Assembly: GCA_023846275.1 (NCBI GenBank)
Contig: CM043869.1
Location: 34,664,737 to 34,728,736, forward strand
Length of the DNA: 64,000 bases
DNA from: Vanilla planifolia
Lineage: Eukaryota > Streptophyta > Magnoliopsida > Asparagales > Orchidaceae
Direction: 5' to 3'
Below the pieces are notes generated by a model that ran no database searches, was not told where the DNA came from, and saw only the letters and a list, made by a program, of their open reading frames with translations. Position 1 is the first letter of the stretch, and each line of letters starts with the position of its first letter. Positions 56,601-63,452 of the stretch are shown here, piece after piece. The translations under genes and the position numbers were made by a program.

Positions 56601-59600
56601 AAGATCTAAATGCACCACCCTCATACAACTAGATCTTCAAATTCAAAGTTCGCAACCTGTAAGATCGGTTTGCTTGTTGAGAAAATTTCATAACAATTTA
56701 CAACACCAATTCACCCCCCTCTTGGTATGCCTCACATTCCCTTACAATCACGAACTGTCTCTGTAAAAGTTCTTGCTCTCATCGTGCTGTAGCTACTAGA
56801 TTTCCTTACTTGTGGCTACCACCATAGATCATGAACTACTATTCTTCAGACTATAGTCAAGCCGTGAGCCAAATCGGTTGACCTGTCCAAGCACTGCCTA
56901 GCAATGTCATGTCATCGCCACTATCAATGGATAATTCTACCAATGACATCCATCGCCTACCACTTATCTAGATCACTACCACATTGTCAACACCTCTTTG
57001 GCATCAAATCAAATTTCGTGATATTTCAACCACCATGATAAATCAAATTCCAGACTGGCATTAAAGATCTTGAAGATTCTCACATCAAAAAGGTTAAAGG
57101 ACTAAGCTAAAAGCTGAAAGGATTACAAATTAAAAGAGTTGTTGAAAAAAAGTAACGCTAATGGGGATGACATAGAAGGGGTGATTTTGTCACAAATGAA
57201 GGGGGGACAAAATCCAGAGAAAGCCACCAACAACGAATTGCTCACACCCAAAGGGTGTAGAAGTTACAATACTTCTCAACAAAATCTTAAAACTACTAAA
57301 GCACCTGTTACACCATCAAGCAAAGCTAATATTTGAGTGAATCAAATTAAGGTGCTAAGAAACTACTTGTGAAAAAGGGTCATGATTAACGATCTTCTAT
57401 TGAATACCTAAGATTTTATAATGAAAAGCTCATCAAGTGGCTCATGCTATAGATGGAAAGATAAGCATATCATTGTCACAAAAATTAATAACCATCTCAT
57501 GAAGATAGACAATAGTTATTGGATGACTATCGAGTCAATGTAGTGACTTCACATTTAAAGTCGAATCCTCAAAGGGAGGCCTAACTTCATTAGCATTAGA
57601 AACAAATTACAAAAGCTTCAATGGATAAACAAAATTCAAACTTACTCTTAAGGAAGGGAGTTCTTCAATTTTATCTACAGCCCTTTCAAATGTTAGAGTT
57701 TGACATCTTTACAAATGAGTTTCCTTCTTTATTACAGTTAGTTTTTATTTTGTGTTAAGATCATTGTGACCCAATGCAATCCTTTGATTGGTTACCAATC
57801 CATCTGAGCCAAGATTTTCCTTAAGAAGTGGGGGCCCTTAGATGATGACTTGGAAACAAGCACAATGAATGTAAAAGGATATTTTTGTTAAGGGACAAAC
57901 TTTGTATTAATCTACTTAGAAAATGGGTGATCATCTTTATTTAAAACAAACTTTGATTGTCATGTGTCAAACCAATTTTAATAGTCTTTGTTAAAAATGA
58001 ACACATAATTTCAATATAAGGTCATCTCTATCATATAAAAATATTGTATATTAAACCACATAATTGTTCATAACAAACTAACACGCACAAAGATCAAGGA
58101 CTAGTGAAGTATTGTAGATTTGAATTACATGAAGCATTTTGTCAGTGACACATGGCTTTCATTTGATTCACCAAAAAAAAAAAAAAGAAAATGACAATAC
58201 TTAAGAAAATTTCTAATAAAAACTACAAACCAAAGAAAAACCTGAGTTAGAACAATAATATGAAAAAGTAGTTTCAGATAACCTCTACCACTCACCATGC
58301 CAACATTCATCAACACTATATCTGTGGAACCCTCCTCCAAGGTGATCATGAATTCCACCTCTGGCCATCGATTGCAGGGAGTGAGAAATCCTTTGCACAA
58401 TTTTATTGCCTTCAATTTTCCTATCTTGATCACTCAGTTTCTTAGATTCATAAAGCATGGTGCATATTTCAACAGGTCTAGGGAACTTTGGTGCGGAGCC
58501 AAAACCACCAAACTTTGGGTCATATCTGCTAGATAGCTATAATGTTCATCCAAAAGAGTATAAAGTTAGAGAATTTTAGACACCGAAGGTATGGTGCAGT
58601 GTATGGACAAGGAATCCCAGACCATATTCTCGCTCACAGAACAACAGCCACATAATAGGAATGAAATAAAAATTGAATACTCTGATTTTACCTTAAAATG
58701 TCATAAATGCCGCATGAAAGGAATCAACTACATTATTATTCAAACTTGGCCTAGTGTTGCACATCCATCTAAATGAAATATGTTGCTCTTAATTGCTCAC
58801 AGGTAGGTTGGCAGAACTGGTATTTATTTTCCCTGCATAATGGTTTCTAGGAATCTTAGGTCTCATTGGCATAGATTTCTGTGAATTATAACCAATGCTT
58901 TATGGGAACCATGAACAGGAGATTAGGAACCTTAGACTTTGTGAAGGCAGGATCATCATTGTCTTTTAATGCACTGAAATAATTCATTCTCGCAATGACA
59001 GCAAACTATTCAGCAAGTGCACTATAACCTTGAAAGTGTTAGCTGAGGTTCAGTGCTTTGCCACCTTTTATGCATTAACTATATTTTTACTCTGACTTTA
59101 AACTCATATTTTATACATTTAGTATTAGATCTACTATGATGAAAGCTTTTAAACTCCAAAATTATTCTTCTTAACTCTAGCCTTGCTTTAGTCTCATCCT
59201 TAGTCATTTAACTAGTTCAATATTATGGGTAACAAGCATATGCTTTGAGACATCACCCTGAATATGATTTTAGTAAAAGCAACCAAAACTAATACTAAAA
59301 GATTAAAAAGTTGAAGTAGACCAAAATGAAATTCAAATACAGAAATCTTCTAGCCAATCTTCATGTATGAACATACACTATTACTTTACTTCATATATCC
59401 TAAATAGTACCAACATATTTAGTGGGTTTCAACTAATTTACTTCTAATGAGACTATCATATGTATTTTCTAAATTGATAAAAATTAAGAAAAGGCCTTCA
59501 TTTCTTGTACTAAACTTTTCCATTACATCTCTAAGTTTATAGTATTTATGATAGATCTTTATAACATAAAACTAAATTAATCTATGATAACTGGTTTTAT

Positions 59601-62600
59601 AAAATAATCTGAGAGGAATTACTTTCCCTCAAGATTTCAAAGTATTGTTGATGCACCGTGTGATGTATGATAACATAAAACTAAATTAATCTATGATAAC
59701 TGGTCTTATAAAATAATCTGAGCTGAATTACTTTCCCTCAAGATTTCAAAGTATTGTCGATGCACCGTGTGATGTAGTGACTGCTGTACTGCACATAAGC
59801 GGGATATTACAAACACCTTGTTTAATGGTAAACCTTAAAAACGTTTTGTATGAATTCTTAATTACAAACCCAGCAATGATTAATGACCAACAACTTTGAG
59901 TCCCAAAACTAGGTTAATTAGGCTTTAAAATTTTAACAAATTTTAAAAAAGGTAATTAAGGGATTAAACTTGAGTCAAAGTCAGCTAGTTGAATAAGAAA
60001 TTTTAGGACGTCCTAAATTTCAGCAAAAACCAAGTTTAGCATAATTGTAAACGGTTTCAAATGCTTCCACTTTTGGTCCAACTGTGACTCCAACAAAATT
60101 AAACATTATTTGAAAAATAGAACATATGCACTTTTAGTGCACAATTCAGTTCTAGATTTGTAGTTAACACAAAGTGATTTAAAACTGATGCTAAAATGCT
60201 CATAATTGCAAATTTAGAGAAATTTCAGAAAAATTGGAAACAACGTTAGCTGGGCTCTTCGAGGAGTAATTACTTTGAATTGAGGAATAGTTAAATGCAA
60301 ATAAGTATTGAGAAAAAGTAGATCTAAAGCACTATAAAAGCCCCAAGTATCTAACCTTAAAAAAAGTAAAATAACAGTAATATCAACGCTCCAACATCCA
60401 TAAAACTAATTGCTCAATGACTCAAAAAATAGAGGATTTCAAAAATTATACGTTTAAAGCTTTGAAGGTCTAACTTAGAGACCTTCTAATTCCTAGCCCA
60501 AGATTTTGAAAAAAGATCAAGCAATAGACTAGAAGACCATAAGCTTAACTCGCAAAAACAACAAGTGAGGTAAACATATTAAGCTCTGGAAGAAGGGACT
60601 TTTACCAAAGCAAACATCAAACCTAAACTATGCTAAGAGTGGAAAAAGGAAAGGAACTTGCAAAAAAATGAGAAGCTACTTGACATCCAGCCTAGCATCT
60701 CATAAAGCTTCCACGTTGGATAAATATTTTGATAGAAATGTGTCTTGGTACTCCCATTAAGCATCATTTAAAACATCCCAAGTGAAAGATAAAAAAATTG
60801 AAAGGTTTCATTGCAAAGCAGGATAAAGGTGTTTAACCCCCCAAAGAGTGGCCTCAACTAGTTTAATAAGGCAAGGATGAGGATGAGATCAACAACCAAT
60901 GTAATTTTCTCAGATGGCTGAGAAGCATAGTAGCTGCCTCGGGCAGTTAATTAACTGCCCAGGGCAATTAGTATTCACCATCCCTTGCGGTTAGCATACC
61001 GCATTAGGCACTTTGCAGTATCTTTATTTACAAAGCACGGGCAAAAGATTTGTTGTTGATGGATTGACCACTCAGCATAGTTGGAAACCACCGAGGCTAT
61101 CCAAGTGACCTTATAAAGCCTAGACTCATCACAAAATATATAAACAAAACAATGATTTATTTGAAATTGAGTCAAAGTATAATAGAGGTACAGACATAGA
61201 TACAATAATGATAACATAAAAGTGTAATAAAATACAATTGTCAAAAATACAAACATGGACAAAAATAGGTGAATCTACTCCTCCATTGGTACTGATTGGA
61301 CGCAGTGCATCAATTATTCATCAACTAGCTGTTATATGTGGCACAATTTTGGATATTCATTATGCTCTTGTAAATGCATCTCCAAGTGGAGGTTCAAAGT
61401 ACAAATATAAGCAAAGTCTTCAACCTCTCTTCAAATAAAGTACTTATTTCTACACATTTAATTTCCTTTAAGTATTAGAAACAAACAAGGAATAATTTAG
61501 TAAGCCATTTGTGATACAGAAATTGATACAGATATTACTAATAAAATATGAACCACGTTTAATAATGGTTCTTCAAACTCTATTTCAAAAATATCTCTTT
61601 TTCAAACTTTATTTCTAATAAGCAAATTTCTTCAAAACCCTACCTTTACTCCCATAAAATTCTTTTTTCCAAAGCTCTATAGCAAAACTCTTTTTCAAAT
61701 CTCCTCTCTAAACTCAATAACTACAATTAAACAAGGTAATAAGTATATATAAATAGTGTCTTATGTGCTTAAAACGTTCCACCTAAGAGAGTAGATAATA
61801 CTACAATAAAATTGATAATATTACGTGATACTAAATTTTGACAAATGAATATATATAAAAAAATAATATGTTATAAAGATGACGACATTGAGATGAATGA
61901 ATAGTTGTACTAAATGGGATAAAATTTAAAAAAAAGTGCATATAGGAGAAGATTAGCATAGCAACAATTGAGAGCAAGTTCAAGGAGAGTCAACTTAGGA
62001 TTAGTCTAGCACAATTGTGACAATTGGAATACTAGTAGGAAAAATAATCTTGAAATCGCATAATTTAACATTTCTTTATAAATTATTACTTAAAAATTGC
62101 ATTAAAAATTAATTTTAAACTTTTAATTTGTTAATCTATAAGAAAATTATTTGTTTGTTTAAAATGAAGCTATGAAACTCTGAAGAAGACAACATGTGCA
62201 TTTCATTGCACCGTCTTCTCATCTTTTGATGCAACTTGCCAACAAACCAGCGTGTGGCACAAAATGTCAACCAATCGGCATGCAATAAAGCAGTAAATGA
62301 CCTAAGACATGTTAGGTGTAGACCACTTAATCCAATAAGAAAATACATATTATTAGGATTCCTTCCTCAAGAATATGGAGAAGGAAGACAAAAAGGTTCA
62401 TTATATTGTATCTGAACTATTTTATACTAATTTAGTTTCAATTGCTTTGCCCAAGCCTCATTTTACTCTACACATGTGCACTTACAATGCCAACCACATC
62501 ATCATCATACATCTATTTCAATTACTCAATTAGCACTTCCTGTTGTTCGTTGGTATGTATGAGATCCTTTTAATTTCCTGATCATTTTTGTATTTACTTA

Positions 62601-63452
62601 TTGAGTTACCCAAAACTTTATTAGATTAATACCTCAAATCTTTATTTTACCCTCACTCTCATCCCCTAGCATGAACAAACAGGAAGAGACTTCTACCTTC
62701 TAATGGTAGCTGCCTTCATGCATTACCATCAACATACTTATGTTGGGATCTGCTGGCGTTCTGTTAAAATATTTGATAGTAGAATGTTTAATGTATGTTG
62801 TCACGGCTCCTACTTCACGGAACTGGGTGCTTTTTTAACACGACATTACAGATGGGGCAAGAAAATTTTAGAAATAGTGGCATTAGTAAATGAAATGCAT
62901 GTTTAACAAAGTACTGCTGACAACTGTAAATATTATATTCACCGTGTATTAAACACGCACATGGTATGTTCACTCTTTATCTATGCAAGAAAAATGGTAA
63001 TTCAGGTCATAATGCCGTCTTTGGCATGTAATAAATTTACAGAATAACATAGCTAAGTTTCTTTCACCTGTTCAGAACATAAGTTTACAAAGTCATGGGC
63101 ATCAGAGAGTCTCCACGAGCAAGCAGCAGCAGACAAAGCTTCTGAAAGTTGCTCAATTATGAGTGTTCCACTCTTCTCCAGCATCCCTCTCTTACTTTCC
63201 CATGCTTCTTTCACTTTCCTAAAACAATAACAGAGATATAACCTTTTAAATCTATCCAAAAGTACAGTTGGTCTCAACAATGAAGAAGTCACCCATTTTT
63301 CACCTAAGAACCGTTTTAAATCCAGGCCGCCCATAATTGTCTTCAGGGGGAAAGTAGGTTCCACCCATCAATGGCTTTAGATCAGGAGAAAGGAAGACAC
63401 TCAAAGGCCAACCACCACCACCATAGAGTGCTTGAACGTATGTCATGTAGAC
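15241..63452 (-). CDS. Thioredoxin-domain / six-hairpin barrel protein, SPATA20/YyaL family (3' part of gene; ten exons)
   Basis: Joining 63304-63452, 63068-63218, 58296-58536, 50049-50290, 35117-35380, 30661-30771, 20043-20267, 19761-19964, 15667-15843 and 15241-15450 on the minus strand gives 657 codons and a TGA with no internal stop; all nine introns are GT-AG. The protein matches the plant orthologue (At4g03200 type) over its whole length. Order: end of the DUF255 thioredoxin-like domain (residues 1-70), then a helical six-hairpin barrel like N-acylglucosamine 2-epimerases, with family motifs [15 protein letters not shown] (~160-174), [10 protein letters not shown] (~182), RPRPHLDDK (~341), FLDDYAF (~427) and EPSGNS (~494). 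Relatives are ~800 residues, so 90-160 N-terminal residues are missing, including the Cys motif and any targeting peptide. The enzymatic role is not established; a role in redox or sugar metabolism is family inference. Intron phases: 2, 0, 1, then 0 for the rest. Single-gene context; no promoter in the window. Confidence 0.95.
15667..15843 (-). CDS. Exon 9 ([10 protein letters not shown] segment)
   Basis: 177 nt, 59 codons. [47 protein letters not shown]. Acceptor TCTGCAG|GCAGTG, donor AGAAGT|GTGAGT. Typical of the C-terminal barrel of plant SPATA20-like proteins. Confidence 0.95.
15844..16437. other. Intron 8, left part: no feature
   Basis: Unique-looking intron sequence between exon 9 and a copia insertion. 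It ends with TTAAG (16433-16437), the left copy of the target-site duplication. Confidence 0.7.
16438..16630 (+). repeat. 5' LTR of the copia element
   Basis: 193 bp, TG...CA ends (TGACAGAAAATATTC ... TTTAACA). Shares AGAxAATATTCT, TCTAATATTTGGA and CCAAATAGAAATAACA with the 3' LTR. Confidence 0.9.
19545..19741 (+). repeat. 3' LTR of the copia element
   Basis: 197 bp. First base pair mutated (TA for TG), ends TTCAACA. Purine-poor, decayed PPT region (TCGGGACA) just before. Followed by TTAAG. Divergence from the 5' LTR is large, so the insertion is old. Confidence 0.9.
19761..19964 (-). CDS. Exon 8 (EGGGYFNT / EPSGNS segment)
   Basis: 204 nt, 68 codons. [20 protein letters not shown], then [18 protein letters not shown] and NAEHLL. 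Acceptor TTGCAG|GATGAG after a 78-bp intron; donor [19 protein letters not shown] is a conserved loop of the family. The right end of a copia LTR lies 19 nt past the donor GT. Confidence 0.96.
20043..20267 (-). CDS. Exon 7 (GFLDDYAF segment)
   Basis: 225 nt, 75 codons. Reads [53 protein letters not shown], then [11 protein letters not shown]. Acceptor ATATCAG|GCGAAT, donor [23 protein letters not shown] is a hallmark of the family's six-hairpin barrel. The true frame lacks an early Met, so a longer ATG ORF in another frame overlies it; that ORF is a shadow. Confidence 0.96.
20268..20796. other. Intron 6, part next to exon 7: no feature
   Basis: AT-rich, no similarity seen. Confidence 0.6.
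20797..23600 (-). mobile_element. LINE (plant L1-type) ORF2 remnant with A-rich tail
   Basis: Minus strand, same sense as the gene. The 3' tail is AAAAAAATAAAAAATAAAAA-like at 20797-20829. Reading with stops and shifts from the 5' side: endonuclease end, [12 protein letters not shown], then [16 protein letters not shown] (~23.2-23.4 kb); link to [19 protein letters not shown] (~22.83 kb), [13 protein letters not shown] (~22.6 kb); [14 protein letters not shown] (~21.94 kb) where functional copies have [16 protein letters not shown] (~21.75 kb); zf-[23 protein letters not shown] with FCK (21346-21543). Open frames at 22628-22909 and 21346-21543 belong to it. Endonuclease start and ORF1 not seen, so it is 5'-truncated or decayed. 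Confidence 0.75.
23601..26459. other. Intron 6 interior: no feature recognised
   Basis: Several short frames (23742-23927, 24152-24352, 24864-25103) without similarity. A minor run of ATTACAATG repeats occurs at 23935-23962. Otherwise plain AT-rich sequence. Confidence 0.5.
26460..27010 (-). mobile_element. Probable TRIM (small non-coding LTR element)
   Basis: Two diverged ~150-170-bp direct repeats at ~26460-26635 and ~26862-27010 share AAATTGxGxxCAATA, TGCAT, ATCAxCAAT, TTAAT and CACTTxTATATCAA in the same order. Between them at 26848-26860 is TTGGCTCTGATG, close to the reverse complement of the tRNA-iMet primer site (TGGTATCAGAGCC), placed next to the right repeat as expected for a minus-strand element. 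Internal region only ~220 bp and non-coding. Confidence 0.5.
27011..29329. other. Intron 6 interior: no feature recognised
   Basis: AT-rich; the 78-codon minus frame at 28353-28589 is Phe/Ser-rich low complexity with no similarity. Confidence 0.5.
29330..29860. other. Unassigned island richer in G+C than its surroundings
   Basis: Contains two overlapping plus-strand frames (29603-29827, 74 aa; 29658-29855, 65 aa), neither recognised. Base composition and CpG content differ sharply from the intron on both sides, which suggests an inserted or captured sequence. No splice-site-bounded exon of the host gene fits here: the protein runs directly from exon 6 to exon 7. Confidence 0.4.
29896..30251. 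mobile_element. Possible non-autonomous DNA transposon (MITE)
   Basis: Left end AGGAGTGTTTAATAAG and right end, read as reverse complement, AAGGGTTATTAAATAAG are similar imperfect terminal inverted repeats around a ~350-bp AT-rich core with no coding content. No clear target-site duplication. Confidence 0.3.
30252..30660. other. Intron 6, part next to exon 6: no feature
   Basis: A 69-codon plus frame (30258-30467) has no similarity recognised. Confidence 0.5.
30661..30771 (-). CDS. Exon 6 ([20 protein letters not shown])
   Basis: 111 nt, 37 codons, phase 0 at both ends: the [14 protein letters not shown] helix of the barrel, followed by a variable stretch and FPVVGFE. Acceptor GATTAG|GTAATT, donor TTTGAG|GTAAGA. 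It is too short for a simple ORF scan and was found by extending the protein from exon 5. Confidence 0.95.
30772..32690. repeat. Intron 5, left part, with two small tandem duplications
   Basis: 31705-31835: two ~66-bp units sharing TAATCAATAT, TTTTGGAA and GTGAAGTTTTTCTTAAAAAG. 32093-32214: two ~61-bp units sharing GTTATGAA, ATAATTTTATG and GCTCTT. The rest shows no gene. 32560-32690 may be the 3' end of an LTR for the copia remnant that follows. Confidence 0.6.
32700..34270 (+). pseudogene. Ty1/copia remnant (gag and integrase pieces)
   Basis: Plus strand, antisense to the gene. Around 32850-32960 one frame gives [19 protein letters not shown] then MPYQKNL, the copia gag start (KFDGxNFxxWKxxMxxxLxQ); at ~33050 [12 protein letters not shown], the next gag block; at ~33640-33890 ALKIVWTF...[16 protein letters not shown] and [10 protein letters not shown], the end of integrase (LKVFGCxxY...KCIFLGY). 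Protease and most of integrase are deleted between them; no RT follows. Two LTRs not identified. Confidence 0.6.
34440..34680 (-). pseudogene. psaA: Plastid psaA fragment in the nucleus (NUPT), degenerate
   Basis: Minus strand. Reads EGA, then after a 1-base deletion [39 protein letters not shown] and ILFLI, which corresponds to a photosystem I P700 apoprotein A1 region (NWxKYxxFLxFRGGLDPxTGGLWLxDIAHHHLAIAILFLI). After ILFLIG the match stops and unrelated sequence follows ([13 protein letters not shown]), which I do not recognise. About 180 bp of clear similarity, with a frameshift and several replacements: a non-functional copy. Joined on its 5' side to an rps7 piece in the same orientation. 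Confidence 0.75.
34692..34855 (-). pseudogene. rps7: Plastid rps7 fragment in the nucleus (NUPT), degenerate
   Basis: Minus strand. Reads [33 protein letters not shown], stop, KHPGRN, stop, AFQLSS, which follows plastid ribosomal protein S7 ([47 protein letters not shown]). The mitochondrial S7 has different residues in this region, so a plastid source is favoured. Stops show it is dead. It abuts the psaA piece at ~34685, an arrangement not found in plastid genomes, where rps7 is in the inverted repeat near ndhB and psaA is in the large single-copy region. Confidence 0.75.
34856..35116. other. Intron 5, part next to exon 5
   Basis: Contains a short palindromic GGGGCCTTTCTAGTGTGAGG-type hairpin (34859-34885, GGGGCCT...AGGCCCC arms on either strand) at the edge of the plastid insert, and at 35054-35067 a 14-bp copy of sequence from the start of exon 6 (see findings). 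Confidence 0.5.
35117..35380 (-). CDS. Exon 5 (barrel, RPRPHLDDK motif)
   Basis: 264 nt, 88 codons, phase 0 at both ends. Begins [19 protein letters not shown], contains [31 protein letters not shown] and [13 protein letters not shown], and ends [10 protein letters not shown]. Acceptor TTTTAG|GTTGAT, donor GATAAG|GTAATA. The frame stays open into the intron and by chance or duplication meets ISWNG 42 nt later (see findings), but the real continuation is exon 6 at 30.7 kb. Confidence 0.96.
35519..35605. repeat. (TA)n microsatellite, ~87 bp
   Basis: Uninterrupted TA dinucleotides in intron 4, 139 bp upstream (in gene sense) of the exon 5 acceptor. Confidence 0.98.
35969..36287 (-). repeat. 3' LTR of the 36-41 kb copia element
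   Basis: Shares with the right copy AATCTTTATA, AAGTATTCAAGAAAAGAAAT / AAATATTTAAGAAAAGAAAT, GACxTCAAGxAGGAAAxAAA and TTATACAATCC in the same order. Confidence 0.75.
40875..41206 (-). repeat. 5' LTR of the 36-41 kb copia element
   Basis: Same shared phrases as the left copy; flanked on the inside by the primer-binding site remnant at 40861-40874. Confidence 0.75.
41207..42170. other. Intron 4: no feature recognised
   Basis: May hold decayed RT sequence of the LINE that follows on the plus strand, but no motif could be read. Confidence 0.4.
42180..43280 (+). pseudogene. LINE 3' fragment, zf-RVT region
   Basis: Plus strand, antisense to the gene. At 42595-42801: [34 protein letters not shown], the zf-RVT domain of plant LINEs (Cys...His...His). 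At 42840-42960: [16 protein letters not shown] and [10 protein letters not shown]. The same blocks occur in the LINE at 20.8-23.6 kb (MWIAFKNK..., [10 protein letters not shown]), so both belong to one family. 42352-42552 is an open frame in the region just before zf-RVT. A short A-run at ~43269 may mark the end. Confidence 0.65.
43281..44442. other. Intron 4: no feature recognised
   Basis: AT-rich; no coding similarity. Confidence 0.5.
44443..46870 (-). mobile_element. LINE (L1-type) ORF2 3' half: RT, zf-RVT, RNase H
   Basis: Minus strand, same sense as the gene. From the 5' side: [11 protein letters not shown] (~46.83 kb; LDFEKAYDxVxW in the family); [19 protein letters not shown] (~46.62 kb; GxRQGDPLSPYLFxLxxE); [17 protein letters not shown] (~46.5 kb; active copies have YADD, so the catalytic motif is damaged); [15 protein letters not shown] (~46.4 kb); zf-RVT zone [15 protein letters not shown] (45.49 kb); RNase [24 protein letters not shown] (~44.94 kb). 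The 3' end is the A-rich tract at 44443-44485. Four open frames (44707-44940, 45281-45496, 46163-46432, 46572-46781) are pieces of it. The 5' half is absent. Confidence 0.8.
46871..50048. other. Intron 4, part next to exon 4: no feature recognised
   Basis: AT-rich, with poly-T/poly-A runs (for example 48568-48583, 49707-49720). No coding similarity. Confidence 0.5.
50049..50290 (-). CDS. Exon 4 ([14 protein letters not shown] segment of the barrel)
   Basis: 242 nt. TT completes Val, then [39 protein letters not shown] and [10 protein letters not shown]. Nearly identical to other plant members. Acceptor ATGCAG|TTCC, donor AAAGAG|GTAAAC. The open frame continues upstream to ~50477 and downstream to 49992, but those extensions are intronic: they lie outside both splice sites and have no family match. 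Confidence 0.96.
50536..50879. repeat. Tandem duplication, two ~172-bp units
   Basis: Units start at 50536 and 50708 with AAAAATGTATCATCAATAA and share CACTTAAACGATAGTCCATG, TAGTAAATAGGCATAGAAAC and TTACAACTAATTCACAG. Few differences, so the duplication is fairly recent. Lies in intron 3, 250 bp upstream (in gene sense) of exon 4. Confidence 0.92.
50880..52780. other. Intron 3: no feature recognised
   Basis: Holds an A-run at 52484-52503 and short frames (51732-51914, 52061-52249) without similarity. Confidence 0.5.
52800..53900 (-). pseudogene. LINE ORF1 remnant (DUF4283 / zinc-knuckle type)
   Basis: Minus strand. Readable pieces: [11 protein letters not shown] (~53.06 kb), MEIDTSCTF (~53.02 kb), [11 protein letters not shown] and [10 protein letters not shown] (~52.90 kb). 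These match the end of plant LINE ORF1 proteins (ARVCVEIDxxxxxP...EYExLPxxCxxCxxxGHS). Stops and shifts throughout. Frames 52817-53023 and 53013-53207 are parts of it. ORF2 is not found in 50.9-52.8 kb. Confidence 0.5.
53901..56100. other. Intron 3: purine-rich stretch then AT-rich DNA, no gene
   Basis: 53.9-54.3 kb is G+A-rich on the plus strand, with opposing frames at 53965-54153 and 54047-54277 that I do not recognise; it may be the 5' part of the LINE ORF1 remnant. Beyond it nothing is recognised. Confidence 0.4.
56101..57010. other. Unassigned C-rich block
   Basis: C-rich on the plus strand (CCACCAC, ACCACCTCCACC), with frames 56167-56388 and 56557-56766 (plus) and 56283-56531 (minus), none recognised. 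56203-56238 has a 13-bp unit AGCCACCACGAAC repeated. At 56702-56725 is CCAATTCACCCCCCTCTTGG, the phrase seen near the ends of plant retroelements and, on the other strand, at 6.55 kb; so the block is probably part of a repeat. Confidence 0.4.
57011..58295. other. Intron 3, part next to exon 3: no feature recognised
   Basis: Short frame 57139-57336 has no similarity. Confidence 0.5.
58296..58536 (-). CDS. Exon 3 (start of the helical barrel)
   Basis: 241 nt. Reads [24 protein letters not shown], then [19 protein letters not shown] and VDECWH, ending with the first base of a Val codon. SAPKFPRP and [17 protein letters not shown] are the strongest signatures of the YyaL/SPATA20 family. The acceptor is TATAG|CTATCT and the donor CATG|GTGAGT. 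The true frame contains no ATG-initiated long ORF, so a simple ORF scan misses this exon; it was found by reading the reverse complement for the family motif. Confidence 0.96.
58537..59560. other. Intron 2: no feature recognised
   Basis: AT-rich; no coding similarity. Confidence 0.5.
59561..59778. repeat. Tandem duplication, two 109-bp units, ~96% identical
   Basis: Units start at 59561 and 59670 with ATAACATAAAACTAAATTAA and end with GCACCGTGTGATGTA. Only about four substitutions (for example GGTTTTAT/GGTCTTAT, GAGAGGA/GAGCTGA), so this is one of the youngest events in the window. Confidence 0.95.
59779..60930. other. Intron 2: no feature recognised
   Basis: AT-rich; no coding similarity. 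Confidence 0.5.
60931..61000. repeat. Cluster of palindromes
   Basis: 60941-60960 is a perfect 20-bp palindrome, GGGCAGTTAATTAACTGCCC, extended imperfectly by TGCCTC before and AGGGCA after. About 25 bp further is TGCGGT, six bases, ACCGCA (60986-61003), a second stem. The block is more GC-rich than its surroundings. Confidence 0.9.
61004..63067. other. Intron 2, part next to exon 2: no feature recognised
   Basis: Short frames at 60975-61262, 61238-61438, 62136-62348 and 62703-62906 have no similarity recognised. Confidence 0.5.
63068..63218 (-). CDS. Exon 2 (linker between thioredoxin and barrel domains)
   Basis: 151 nt. The first G completes the split Arg codon; then [18 protein letters not shown], then [12 protein letters not shown] and LCSEQ. 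The acceptor is TTTTAG|G and the donor CAG|GTGAAA. The segment aligns with the helical region that follows the thioredoxin fold in plant relatives. It ends on a codon boundary. Confidence 0.95.
63304..63452 (-). CDS. Exon 1 in window (thioredoxin-like domain)
   Basis: 149 nt encoding residues 1-49 and two bases of an Arg codon. It starts [17 protein letters not shown] and continues through [20 protein letters not shown], the conserved second half of the DUF255 thioredoxin fold. The acceptor is TATCAG|GTC and the donor CTTAG|GTGAAA. Arabidopsis has the same residues directly after DREERPDVDK, which is not present in 63453-64000, so the previous exon is off the window. The following intron is only 85 bp. 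Confidence 0.95.

Noticed and set aside
58125..58433. 102-codon minus-strand frame over exon 3
   Set aside because: Different frame from the conserved [15 protein letters not shown] reading.
63053..63364. 103-codon open frame as one exon
   Set aside because: It reads through the 85-bp intron in the wrong frame for exon 1; splicing at 63218/63304 restores the family sequence.
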